Shown here in pieces: positions 36,477-45,064 of a stretch of DNA of 64,000 bases (the first letter of the stretch is position 1; every line of letters starts with the position of its first letter). The DNA is from Mucilaginibacter sp. PAMC 26640 (GTDB lineage: Bacteria; Bacteroidota; Bacteroidia; Sphingobacteriales; Sphingobacteriaceae). The notes under the pieces were generated by a model that worked only from the letters and a program-made list of their open reading frames with translations, had not been told where the DNA came from and did not search any database. The DNA is taken from NCBI GenBank assembly GCA_001596135.1, contig CP014773.1, positions 1,116,001 through 1,180,000 on the forward strand, written 5' to 3'. Both the position numbers and the translations under genes were made by a program.

Positions 36477-39400
36477 CTATTTATGGTTAGTTTGGCCGGT
36501 TATTGTTACCGGGCCAATTAGCCCTGACTCCAGCAAGGGCGAGTTTTTGCTGTATTGGCGCGTGCTGGTAAAGGTGAACCTGCCACTGGAACGCGGTTTG
36601 CCTTGCAATAACCAATCAGGCCATCGGCCATCAATTATACCGTCGTCGGGTTTGTACTCATCCCCTATGAGTCGGTTAGGCCAAAGATTTACCACATCTA
36701 TTGTTAGCTGATTGTTATTGGGAAGCAGGGCAGATGAGATGTCAACCCGCCAGGGCGCAGTCCAGATAACGCCAAGATCATGACCATTGAGCGTTACCCG
36801 CGCCATATTTTTCACCTTACCCAGATCCAGGTATAAAGGCCCGGCAGGCATCTTTTCCATGTTAAATTGATAGTGATAGTTTGCGGTGCCGGAGTAATAC
36901 TTTATTCCATCGTTTGCGTTTTTACTCCAATCGTCAAGTGTATCAAATGTTGTATTGGCCGGGCCGCCCCATTGAGGGTCGAAGTTTACCTTCCAGGACC
37001 CGTTAAGGGTGAGTAATGTGGTAGCAGTAGTATCATTTACTGTAGCAGCGTTCCAATTATTACCGCCGTAAAATACCACGAATGCACTTGCATAGGGTGC
37101 CAGTCGCATAGGCACTTCTGTAGTTCCCTTACCGGTTTTAAATTCTGTAATCTGAGATGTTTTACCGCTGATGCCATCCCATAGTTCGGGTGAGCCTTTT
37201 ATACTGCGAAACTTGACTGTGGTATTTACCTGGCGGGATGTTTTATTGGAGACAAAGTAAATATCCCAATTGGTACCGGTACGGTGGGTATAGCGCAGGT
37301 CGCCATCCTCCGCAAAATCTTCCGGGATACCTTCATGCTGTAAAATCTGGGCAGTAACAGCATATTGCGGGTAAAGATGATCTTGGTTTTTGGCTATTGC
37401 GCTGCCCCAAATCAAGGTGCCTTCGCCATAGTTGCGTCGGCTAATGGCATCGGGAACCGCTGTGCTGCCCCAAATTTGCTTTACCATCGTTACAAGCTGT
37501 TGGTCGCAATACGGATAATTGACCAAACTTGGCGACCGCAACGGTGGGTTGCCGACTACCAGGGCGCCTAATTTAACCAGGCTGCCTATTTTGGCTAGCA
37601 ATTGCGGTGTCATCGATTCGAAAACAGGTAACACCAGCAAGCGGTACTCAGCGCCTCCTGGAAATATTATGTTGTGGCCCTTCACCGTGGCTTTCATTAA
37701 TTGGCCTGGCGAGCAGCCATCAAAATTATAACCCTTCCTGTCACCAATGGTGTCGCCGGTAAGGGCAGATGAAGGGGGCACAAACACGTGGGGAGCACCC
37801 TCTGGTGTAAGGTAAAGCACATCTGCTACGGTACGACCTTGCTGAAGTAAGTACTGGCAGCGCGAAACATAATCGTGATAGGCGCTCACCATTGGCCACC
37901 ATGTTTGGCTCCGGTCCCAATGTACACCATAGGGCCCCATGGTCGCGCCTGGTTTAAGAGAGTCGGCCAGGAACTGATTTTGAAAAGTGTGGTACACAAA
38001 TCTATTCACACCGGCTGCAAAGGCCCAATCCCCCTGATTTTTCATACTGCCGGGGTGTTGTTTCCAGCCCTCATTATCCTGTGCCGTAAAAGCTTCGGCC
38101 GGCACTTGCGATTTTCCCATTACATGCCCTATAGAAGTGGCCTCTATTACACTATAAGTAGAATTGAAGCCAAAACCCTTGCTCCAAAACTCGCCCATAG
38201 GTATATCGGCTACAGCGCCCAGTTCCAGATCAGCCGTTGGTGTCATATCATATGGTTCTATGGACAAAAGCAAGTTGTGCCGTTTTGCGTAAGCTTTGAC
38301 GTGGCTGGCATGGTTTTCCAGCACCAGCTCCTGCGAGGTTTGCCTGAGGTCCCATAAAAAGCGCTCACTTTCCTGCAGGCTGCCTACTACATTGCCCAGG
38401 TAAACCGGGTAGTATTTTAAAGGGTCGTAACCTCGCCTTTTAAGAAATTCCTTCCGGAACACGCCGGTCCAGTTTTGGGCTCCCATCTCCCAGCTATCCA
38501 TATGCAGGCGTTTGAGCCCACCAGCCTGTGCCGGATTTATCTTGCCTATTTTGCTGAGCAGTTTACCTACGTAGGCATTTAAATGTGCGTCCAGCGCAAT
38601 GGTGTCAAATTTGTCAGATTCCAGCCCCAGGCCTGGCACCGGGGCGGGCCGGGTAATAGCACCATTGTTGCGGCTCACAAAGCGCATTACTATCCATTTA
38701 CCCGCCGGGGGCGTCCAGTCCAGCTTACCATCTGCCTGCATTTTTCCGGTCAGATCAATTATTGTGTTTTTTGCTATCGCCGGGCCAGTCGCATTATCAG
38801 CTGCCGGCGAAGTCAGGTATGAGCGTACCACACCCGAGCTGTATGGCGCACGGTAATACAATGCTTTCTCGTCGATGTCTTTCAAGGGCTGGGCTTTTTT
38901 GCCTGCCGGGTAGGCCAGCACAGCAACATCTTGATAGTAGGCCAACCATTCCTTTTTTACTTCCGGACTTAGTCCGCCTTCGCCAAAGAATGGTTTGCGC
39001 GGCGGCGGAACGGGTAAAACTATCGTTTTATCACCCGCACTGACTGTGGTTTCACTGGCTACCAGATGCTGCATGGATTGGCTGCCTTTCACCCAGGGGC
39101 CGCCGCTGCCGGTCCATCCCGGGCCTATGCCCAGCGTAATTTCAATACCCAGGCGCCTTGCTTCTTTTTCGGCGTGCACAAAGAGCGTAGTCCATTGCGG
39201 ACTCAAAAACTTCACCGGCCCGCTCGGGATACCGACGTTCACTTCTAAAAAGATAAGATTACCGATACCCGCCTTCTTCATCGATTCTAAATCCTTTGTG
39301 ATAGTTTCGGCCGACATGTTGCCATCCATGAAATACCAGTAAACGCCAGGTTTGTACTGGTCAGGCGGCGATTCGAATGCGCTTTTCGAGGGGCGCGGCT

Positions 39401-39482
39401 GCGCATTCGCTGGCGGCCAAAAGCAAGCTAAACATCCGAATAGCAATAGGTAGTTCCTAAGTTTAGTGTATTTAATATCCAT
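36477..39482 (-). CDS. secreted GH106-like alpha-L-rhamnosidase
   Basis: A 1001-residue protein with a signal peptide ending PPANAQ. The N-terminal pattern PGVYWYFMDGNMSAETITKD, GIGNLIFLEVNVGIPSGP and ITLGIGPGWTGSGGPW is typical of the GH106 TIM barrel, as is HMDSWEMGAQNW. The C-terminal part contains a galactose-binding-like sandwich (LYLDLGKVKNMARVTLNG, VIWTAPWRVDISS, VVNLWPNRLIGD). GH106 enzymes release L-rhamnose from rhamnogalacturonan-type structures in the periplasm or at the surface. It is the first gene of the rhamnoside operon; the next start is 9 bp away. A possible transcription attenuator lies in its leader. Confidence 0.87.
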   Translation of the reverse strand: MDIKYTKLRNYLLLFGCLACFWPPANAQPRPSKSAFESPPDQYKPGVYWYFMDGNMSAETITKDLESMKKAGIGNLIFLEVNVGIPSGPVKFLSPQWTTLFVHAEKEARRLGIEITLGIGPGWTGSGGPWVKGSQSMQHLVASETTVSAGDKTIVLPVPPPRKPFFGEGGLSPEVKKEWLAYYQDVAVLAYPAGKKAQPLKDIDEKALYYRAPYSSGVVRSYLTSPAADNATGPAIAKNTIIDLTGKMQADGKLDWTPPAGKWIVMRFVSRNNGAITRPAPVPGLGLESDKFDTIALDAHLNAYVGKLLSKIGKINPAQAGGLKRLHMDSWEMGAQNWTGVFRKEFLKRRGYDPLKYYPVYLGNVVGSLQESERFLWDLRQTSQELVLENHASHVKAYAKRHNLLLSIEPYDMTPTADLELGAVADIPMGEFWSKGFGFNSTYSVIEATSIGHVMGKSQVPAEAFTAQDNEGWKQHPGSMKNQGDWAFAAGVNRFVYHTFQNQFLADSLKPGATMGPYGVHWDRSQTWWPMVSAYHDYVSRCQYLLQQGRTVADVLYLTPEGAPHVFVPPSSALTGDTIGDRKGYNFDGCSPGQLMKATVKGHNIIFPGGAEYRLLVLPVFESMTPQLLAKIGSLVKLGALVVGNPPLRSPSLVNYPYCDQQLVTMVKQIWGSTAVPDAISRRNYGEGTLIWGSAIAKNQDHLYPQYAVTAQILQHEGIPEDFAEDGDLRYTHRTGTNWDIYFVSNKTSRQVNTTVKFRSIKGSPELWDGISGKTSQITEFKTGKGTTEVPMRLAPYASAFVVFYGGNNWNAATVNDTTATTLLTLNGSWKVNFDPQWGGPANTTFDTLDDWSKNANDGIKYYSGTANYHYQFNMEKMPAGPLYLDLGKVKNMARVTLNGHDLGVIWTAPWRVDISSALLPNNNQLTIDVVNLWPNRLIGDEYKPDDGIIDGRWPDWLLQGKPRSSGRFTFTSTRQYSKNSPLLESGLIGPVTITGQTNHK

Positions 39483-39548
39483 TTAAATGATTGTCTAAAG
39501 TTCTGCATGCGCACATTTCAATTTGTTGCGCGAATAGTATTTATGCCA

Positions 39549-39598
39549 AATAAAAACCCCCCTGCAAAGGCGCTGCAACGGGAGAATTGTCAGGGTTT
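39549..39598 (-). terminator. terminator-like hairpin in the GH106 leader
   Basis: On the minus strand AAACCCTG pairs imperfectly with CAGGGGGGTTT, with an inner TGCA stem, and is followed by TTTTTATTT. It lies about 70 bases ahead of the GH106 start. It could be an attenuator of the rhamnoside operon or the end of a short transcript from the divergent region. Confidence 0.45.
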
Positions 39599-39655
39599 GT
39601 TTCCATTATATCCGCCATGTATTCCCACCATTGCTTTGGTTGGCTGCCTCAACAA

Positions 39656-39694
39656 TATCCAATCACCACTCTTGCATAAATAGAACATTGGATA
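39656..39694. promoter_or_regulatory. inverted repeat, candidate operator
   Basis: TATCCAAT (39656-39663) and ATTGGATA (39687-39694) are perfect complements with centres 31 bp apart, close to three helical turns. This is a plausible site for a dimeric regulator such as the adjacent AraC protein, but AraC proteins often use direct repeats, so the link is tentative. Confidence 0.4.
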
Positions 39695-39931
39695 AATGAG
39701 ATACGGTTTTTTCACAACTAAGCTGCACTTTATACATTAGCTCTCAAATTAATATTTTGATATTTCGACTGTGGTTTTTGACATTATCTTTAAAAGCTTG
39801 AAAATGATCCCTAATTTTATTTAACCATCGCATTGTGCACCTTTGCACTAATTGTAGACCCGGTTTAGCTATTTTTAATAAATTCATTTGCGAACCGTTA
39901 GGCGGTATTGCTTCACTGATTTTGGTTATAC

Positions 39932-40816
39932 ATGATAAATTTTTACAAGTATTTGCCTGTTAGTAAGGAAGACGAGGATTGGGGACTAACTGTTCTCAAC
40001 GCCGGGTGTACGCATATAGAAGCATCCAAGGCCTACCCATTTGAGAATCACCCTGCGCATCATAACTTCAATTGGAGCAGTTGGCGGATATTACAGGAAT
40101 ATCAAATTATTTACATTACCAAGGGCCAGGGGATATTTGAGTCGGAAAGTGTTAAGCAAACAACTGTAAGAGCCGGCACGCTCATCGTTCTTTTTCCTAA
40201 TGAGCGGCACCGGTATAAACCGGACAATCAAACAGGCTGGGACGAATACTGGGTTGGTATTAAAGGGGAAATTATAGATAAACTACTTATTTCAAGCTAT
40301 TTAAAGCGCGATACACCGTGCCTGTATATTGGGTTTAACGAGAGCATTTTCAACTTGTATAACTGCATTATTGAAAAAACCAAACAGGAGCGCCCGGGTT
40401 ACCAACCGCTCATATCGGGCGCTGTTCTGCATTTAATAGGTACCAGCTATGCCATTATTAAACAAAATGCGGTAGAAACCAAGGATGATGAAAATATTAT
40501 TAACCGGTCGCGCTTGCTATTCAGGTCTAACATCAGCAACCCTTACTCAGCGGAGCAGGCAGCACAGGAACTTAACGTGGGTTACTCCTGGTTTCGAAAA
40601 CTATTTAAAAATTATACAGGACTATCGCCAGGCCAGTACTACCTCCAACTTAAAATAGAAAAGGCAAAAGAATTACTGAGCAACAGCAACGTGCCAGTCA
40701 AGGAGGTTTCCATAGTGCTAAACTTTGAATCAAGCTTTTATTTTTCCACAATATTTAAAGAAAAATCCGGTCTAACGCCTACTGAATACCGAAAAAGAAA
40801 CCATGATCTACAATAA
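39932..40816 (+). CDS. AraC-family transcriptional regulator
   Basis: A 294-residue protein. The N-terminal cupin-like sensing domain (about residues 15-165) includes IIYITKGQGIFESES and AGTLIVLFPNERHRYKP, the usual AraC ligand-binding pattern. The C-terminal two helix-turn-helix motifs (about 190-290) include AEQAAQELNVGYSWFRKLFK and a final EKSGLTPTEYRKR. It should bind a sugar and activate neighbouring genes. It is divergent from the GH106-isomerase-GH78 operon and its 3' end overlaps the GH43-like gene by 14 bp, so it is the natural candidate to control both. Confidence 0.92.
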   Translation: MINFYKYLPVSKEDEDWGLTVLNAGCTHIEASKAYPFENHPAHHNFNWSSWRILQEYQIIYITKGQGIFESESVKQTTVRAGTLIVLFPNERHRYKPDNQTGWDEYWVGIKGEIIDKLLISSYLKRDTPCLYIGFNESIFNLYNCIIEKTKQERPGYQPLISGAVLHLIGTSYAIIKQNAVETKDDENIINRSRLLFRSNISNPYSAEQAAQELNVGYSWFRKLFKNYTGLSPGQYYLQLKIEKAKELLSNSNVPVKEVSIVLNFESSFYFSTIFKEKSGLTPTEYRKRNHDLQ

Positions 40817-42356
40817 AATATTCGCCAGATACCTTGCCTTTAAAAAGGCAGTCGTTGCCTCAGCAATCCTGCTTTGTAGCTTATCCTCCTTTGGCCAGAT
40901 CACTAATTTCAGCCGGGACGGCCAACAAGCTATCCGGTTTAGTGCGGCCGGGGATGCAATAGATGCCCACGATGGTGAAATTGCTTTTTTCAAAGGAACT
41001 TATTACCTGTATGGCACCAGTTACGACTGTGGCTTTCAATGGGGTAATAAAGAGGCGCCTTTTTGCGGGTTTAAGGTCTACGCTTCTAAAGACCTGAACA
41101 ACTGGACTGACCGCGGTTTTTTGTTTGACGCTAAAACACCCATCTGGCAATCTCGCTGCGACGGTAAAACTTATGGCTGCTTTCGGCCCCATGTTATTTA
41201 TAATGCCAAAACGCATTTATATGTACTTTGGATAAACGTGTATGATAATGTTGTTGGCTATCGTGTCTTTACAGCCAAAACACCTGTAGGGCCATTTAAC
41301 GAGGTTGGTGAGCCGCACCTGGCGGTCAACAGCGATATGCCTGCCGCTGGCCTCAATAACGGCGACCATGATACTTTTGTTGATGACGATGGCACTGCTT
41401 ACCTGGCTTATACCGACTGGCGTGCCAAAGGCGCCATAGTAATTGAAAAATTAAGTGCAGACTACCTTACAGGCACGGGTGAAGTAGTAAAATCGGTAAC
41501 TTCAGGAGATACCGAAGCACCCGGTTTGTTTAAGCGTAATGGGGTATACTATATAGTCTATTCCGACCCGAATTGCGGCTATTGTTCGGGCACAGGCTCC
41601 TCTTATAAAACAGCGACAGCACCGCTTGGGCCCTGGTCAGCGGGTAAAAGAATAAGCGACAACTCCTGCGGCGGACAGCCTTCTTTTGTCTCGACCATTA
41701 AGATTAACGCGCAGACCGTATATCTATATGGAAGTGACCTTTGGAACAACGCGGCTAAAAACGAAGCATTGGCCAACTATTACTGGGCGCCATTAACCTT
41801 CGCCCCTGATGGCTCCATTAACCCTTTAAAATGTGCCGAAGTGTACCAGCATCCGAAATACGCAAAGCCTGCTGATCGGCCCGGACTTGACAATACATCG
41901 GGTGATGCTAACTTCTTTGCCAAATGTGATATTGTCCGTTCGCTTCAAAGAGCCCAGGCTTTCACTGCAAAACGAAACGGAACCCTATCTAAGATAACAG
42001 TAACAGCTTTTAAAAACAACCACCCAAACAAGGATCTGGTCATGGCTCTTTATGCTGCCACCGAACTTGATCTTCCAGCGGGTACGGCATTATATTCAAC
42101 AACCATACCGGACGCGGCGCTTGGCTGGTCGGCAAGAAACGTTGCTATCCTACCAAATTTGAAAGTTAAAAAAGGAGAACGATTTGTGATAGTTATCAGT
42201 TCTGAGGCGACAGCTGGCTGCTTCGGCGTTTCCTACAGCAACAACGCAAGAACTACTATCGGCCAAAGCAGCGAAAGCAATGATGGAGGAAAAACGTTCA
42301 AAGCTATTAATGGTGCGGGCATTAAGTTTCAAACCTTTATCACTGGCGGCAAATAG
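40803..42356 (+). CDS. secreted GH43-like glycoside hydrolase
   Basis: A 517-residue protein with a signal peptide ending SSFGQ. The five-bladed propeller region (about residues 45-350) shows DAHDGEIAFFKGTYYLYGTS, FRPHVIYNAKTHLYVLWINV, NNGDHDTFVDDDGTAYLAYT and DTEAPGLFKRNGVYYIVYSD. These fit GH43, with the three acidic catalytic residues probably in DAHDG, DHDTFVDDDG and DTEAPG. A C-terminal beta-sandwich (about 375-515) could bind glycan. GH43 includes arabinosidases, xylosidases and exo-galactanases; the first motif recalls the galactanase-like branch, but I cannot fix the substrate. The start overlaps the araC-type gene by 14 bp, which suggests translational coupling. Confidence 0.82.
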   Translation: MIYNKIFARYLAFKKAVVASAILLCSLSSFGQITNFSRDGQQAIRFSAAGDAIDAHDGEIAFFKGTYYLYGTSYDCGFQWGNKEAPFCGFKVYASKDLNNWTDRGFLFDAKTPIWQSRCDGKTYGCFRPHVIYNAKTHLYVLWINVYDNVVGYRVFTAKTPVGPFNEVGEPHLAVNSDMPAAGLNNGDHDTFVDDDGTAYLAYTDWRAKGAIVIEKLSADYLTGTGEVVKSVTSGDTEAPGLFKRNGVYYIVYSDPNCGYCSGTGSSYKTATAPLGPWSAGKRISDNSCGGQPSFVSTIKINAQTVYLYGSDLWNNAAKNEALANYYWAPLTFAPDGSINPLKCAEVYQHPKYAKPADRPGLDNTSGDANFFAKCDIVRSLQRAQAFTAKRNGTLSKITVTAFKNNHPNKDLVMALYAATELDLPAGTALYSTTIPDAALGWSARNVAILPNLKVKKGERFVIVISSEATAGCFGVSYSNNARTTIGQSSESNDGGKTFKAINGAGIKFQTFITGGK

Positions 42357-42480
42357 CCAAACGGCTCCCAATTCGCGCCAATGGCTTAAATTCATTTTCA
42401 TCTATTGCTTGGACGTATGAGCGCTATCGTGCCTGCTCCCCGTTACTGCTAATTATAGAAATTATATTTTATACCAGTTA

Positions 42481-42800
42481 GATTCGCGTAGAAGCTGTAT
42501 TTATGTAAATTTGCGATGATAAAGCAAAATTGTATCCGGCTAAGTCTTTCCCGCCCTTGTTATCATACTATTGCTAAAACACCGTGAAAATTAATTTTCA
42601 AAAAGATAAAGTGCGCTTTAAAAGCGTCGATCCACCTGTTAGCAATATGCAATCGCCTGCCAATAGCGATGGTCAATTTTTATACAATAAGGTGCAAGTA
42701 GCTGTAAAAATTGAACTTTCCCAAATGGCATCTGATACGCAACGATGTATAATTTAAGCCATTATGATGACAAATACATTAATGCTAGTACATCAGACTT
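42481..42800 (+). pseudogene. decayed ECF sigma factor gene
   Basis: Nucleotide similarity to the sigma gene at 22267-22851 runs through most of its middle. GTATTTATGTA (42498) matches the region-2 segment, AAATTGTAT and TCTTTC follow, then a block reading KDKVRFKSVD, MQSPANSDGQ, VQVAVKIELSQM and DTQRC against KDKVRLEGVD, MQAPANSDDR, VQVAVDTELSRM and NMQRC in the intact gene. Single-base deletions near 42578 and after 42755, and stop codons in each segment, make it non-functional. The region-4 end and the N-terminal start are lost. It ends just before the GNAT gene. No fecR remnant was recognised. Confidence 0.85.
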
Positions 42801-42806
42801 CTAATT

Positions 42807-43484
42807 ATGAAACATATCTTGGATAACCCTGCCTGGAGTGCTTTAACTTCCGGCAATAAAAATTTATCTAACGGGTCCGATACCGTTAAATACTTTAATA
42901 AAGATGTATCGCCCTTCGTCGGTTTTAAAGAAAATAACGAGGAAAGTTTTGATCAGCTATATCAATTGATCACGCAAGAACGTACTTTAGGCTTTATCTC
43001 ACCCGATGAAGTTGACATCCCCGCAGCATGGGAGGTAATACTTGCACTGCCATGTTTCCAGATGATCTACGCAGGAGAAGTTGCGCAACCTGATGCAGCC
43101 ATTAAGATTGTCCCGCTTACAGATAGCCATATCCCGCAAATGCTGGCGCTAACTCAGCTCACCAACCCCGGCCCGTTTGCAGAACGTACCATTGATTTTG
43201 GCCACTATTACGGCGTTTTCGATAAAGACCAGTTAGTAGCAATGGCGGGGCAGCGGATGCATATTTTTAATTATGCCGAAATCAGTGCAGTTTGTACCCA
43301 TCCCGATCACCTAGGCCGTGGATATGCTAAAGCGCTTTTACAATACCAGGCGAACCGAATTTTAAATGCAGGCGACACACCTATGTTACATGTGCGTTTT
43401 GATAATCACCGTGCGGTGCAGGTTTATGAAAGCCTGGGTTTCTATAAACGGAAAGAGATCTTTTTTTATATTATAAAAAAATAG
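42807..43484 (+). CDS. GNAT-family N-acetyltransferase
   Basis: A 225-residue protein. The C-terminal half has the GNAT fold with the acetyl-CoA loop ISAVCTHPDHLGRGYAKALL and the following TPMLHVRFDNHRAVQVYESL and GFYKRKEIFFYI, typical of the FR47-like branch. The N-terminal hundred residues are a less conserved second domain. It acetylates an amine, but the substrate cannot be read from sequence. It begins directly behind the sigma-factor pseudogene and ends 9 bp from the convergent radA stop. Confidence 0.88.
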   Translation: MKHILDNPAWSALTSGNKNLSNGSDTVKYFNKDVSPFVGFKENNEESFDQLYQLITQERTLGFISPDEVDIPAAWEVILALPCFQMIYAGEVAQPDAAIKIVPLTDSHIPQMLALTQLTNPGPFAERTIDFGHYYGVFDKDQLVAMAGQRMHIFNYAEISAVCTHPDHLGRGYAKALLQYQANRILNAGDTPMLHVRFDNHRAVQVYESLGFYKRKEIFFYIIKK

Positions 43485-43493
43485 CCAGAGGCG

Positions 43494-44972
43494 CTACCCA
43501 AACAGCAGTCCAAAAACTTCCTCAATCCTTCCCACAGTTTTTACATCGATCGTGTAACGCGACAGATCCAGTCGGTTTTTGTCTTTGGCACCTGATGGCA
43601 TGTTATATTTTGAGATAAAGATCTGCTCGAAACCTAGTTTCTGCGCTTCGGCAATACGTTGTTCCACCCGGTTCACCGCGCGGATTTCTCCTGATAAACC
43701 AATTTCGCCGGCAAAACAGGTTTTGGCGGGAATGGGAATATCCTCATGAGATGAAATAATAGCCGCTGCCAGGCCCAGGTCAATTGCCGGATCCTCCACC
43801 CGGATGCCGCCCGTAATATTCAAAAACACATCTTTGGCCCCTAACCTAAAGCCACAGCGCTTTTCCAACACCGCCAGCAGCATACTCATTCTTTTGGTAT
43901 CAAAGCCCGTGGCGGTACGTTGTGGTGTACCATAGGCCGATGTGCTTACTAGCGCCTGGGTTTCAATCAGCATTGGTCGCATGCCCTCTAAAGTGGCCGA
44001 AATAGTAATACCGCTCAGTGGTTCATCGCGTTGTGATAATAAAATCTCTGATGGATTAGATACTTCACGCAGGCCTTCGCCAAGCATTTCGTAGATTCCA
44101 AGTTCAGATGAAGAGCCGAAACGATTTTTAATTGTGCGTAAAATGCGGTAAACGTGGTGCCTGTCTCCTTCAAACTGCAAAACGGTATCTACCATGTGCT
44201 CCAGGATCTTAGGCCCTGCAATCATCCCATCCTTAGTGATGTGGCCGATCAAAAACACCGGGGTGGCGGTCTCCTTGGCAAAACGCAGCAATTCTGCAGT
44301 ACATTCCCGCACCTGCGAAACGCTCCCCGGCGTAGATTCCACATGCGAAGAGTGCAGCGTTTGTATAGAATCGATCACCACCATATCCGGCTGCAATTCT
44401 TCTATCTGCTTAAATATATTTTGGGTGGAAGTTTCTGTAAGGATGTAGCAGGCTGCAGCCCCCCCTGAAGCCCCCCGGCCCCCTGAAGGGGGAGTAGAAT
44501 CACTTTGCAAATCAAAGGCTCCCCCTTCAGGGGGCGGGGGGGGCTGAGTTAGCCTTCCCGCCCGCATTTTTATCTGGTGATCGCTTTCCTCGCCGGATAC
44601 ATAGAGCACCTTGATATTGGGCATATTCAATGCCAGCTGCAGCATTAAGGTAGATTTGCCGATGCCCGGCTCACCGCCGATGAGCACCAACGATCCGGCC
44701 ACAATACCGCCGCCAAGTACCCGGTTAAATTCTTTATCAGGCGTAAGCAGGCGGTGTTCTTCCTTAAAAGTTATATCGGCCACCTGTACAGGTTTGTTAG
44801 CCCGCACGGACGAACCGGGGCTAGCTTTCCAGGTGGGAACAGAGGCATTGGATTTTTCTAAAATCTCTTCAACAAAAGTATTCCATTGCTGGCAGCTCGG
44901 GCATTTGCCCAGCCACTTAGGCGATTCGTAGCCACAGCTCTGGCAGAAATAGGCGATTTTGGATTTGGCCAT
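43494..44972 (-). CDS. radA: RadA/Sms DNA repair ATPase
   Basis: A 492-residue protein with the full RadA order: zinc finger CQSCGYESPKWLGKCPSC (residues 10-27), Walker A GGEPGIGKST (99-108), the RadA motif KNRFGSSSELG and a C-terminal Lon-like domain (GGIRVEDPAIDLGLAAAIIS). RadA helps branch migration in recombination. Between MRAGRLT (about 142) and CYILTETST (about 175) there are some 32 extra low-complexity residues rich in Pro, Gly and Ala. They come from a palindromic element at DNA level, inserted in frame. The segment lies on the surface after the first ATPase strand-helix unit, so the protein may still work. It is convergent with the GNAT gene. Confidence 0.96.
   Translation of the reverse strand: MAKSKIAYFCQSCGYESPKWLGKCPSCQQWNTFVEEILEKSNASVPTWKASPGSSVRANKPVQVADITFKEEHRLLTPDKEFNRVLGGGIVAGSLVLIGGEPGIGKSTLMLQLALNMPNIKVLYVSGEESDHQIKMRAGRLTQPPPPPEGGAFDLQSDSTPPSGGRGASGGAAACYILTETSTQNIFKQIEELQPDMVVIDSIQTLHSSHVESTPGSVSQVRECTAELLRFAKETATPVFLIGHITKDGMIAGPKILEHMVDTVLQFEGDRHHVYRILRTIKNRFGSSSELGIYEMLGEGLREVSNPSEILLSQRDEPLSGITISATLEGMRPMLIETQALVSTSAYGTPQRTATGFDTKRMSMLLAVLEKRCGFRLGAKDVFLNITGGIRVEDPAIDLGLAAAIISSHEDIPIPAKTCFAGEIGLSGEIRAVNRVEQRIAEAQKLGFEQIFISKYNMPSGAKDKNRLDLSRYTIDVKTVGRIEEVFGLLFG
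44456..44546. repeat. palindromic REP-like element inside radA
   Basis: A nested palindrome. Outer arms CAGCCCCCCC (44456-44465) and GGGGGGGCTG (44537-44546) are perfect complements. Inner 17-bp arms GCCCCCTGAAGGGGGAG (44478-44494) and the complementary copy (44519-44535) are perfect as well, around a 24-base loop. Each inner arm is itself a small hairpin (CCCCC-TGAA-GGGGG). Base composition is far from that of the rest of radA. It encodes about 30 residues absent from ordinary RadA proteins. A shorter relative appears in the TPP riboswitch at 62067-62088, which suggests a dispersed family. Confidence 0.85.
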
Positions 44973-45064
44973 GTTTGGATGTGCAGATGACAGATATGCA
45001 AATTTTAATTGCCAATAAAATTAGCATTTTTTGGCGGGGTTTGCAAGTGCGATGGTTATCTGCT

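Larger units (their letters stand above)
39483..39931. other. divergent regulatory region between GH106 and AraC genes
   Basis: 449 bp without a gene. It holds a terminator-like hairpin facing the GH106 gene (39549-39598) and an 8-bp inverted repeat (39656-39694), both listed separately. No TAnnTTTG box was found on either strand, which would fit activator-dependent promoters. Confidence 0.55.

Noticed and set aside
36244..36711. A 155-codon open frame spanning the isomerase/GH106 junction on the plus strand
   Set aside because: It overlaps two well-supported genes on the other strand and has no family signature.
37875..38357. A 160-codon open frame opposite the GH106 gene
   Set aside because: The GH106 protein is continuous and conserved here; the other strand shows nothing recognisable.
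42357..42480. Extension of the sigma pseudogene further upstream
   Set aside because: Similarity to the 5' part of the intact sigma gene is too weak to distinguish from chance.
44456..44546. CRISPR or tandem-repeat array in radA
   Set aside because: The units are mirrored arms of a palindrome, not spaced direct repeats with unique spacers.
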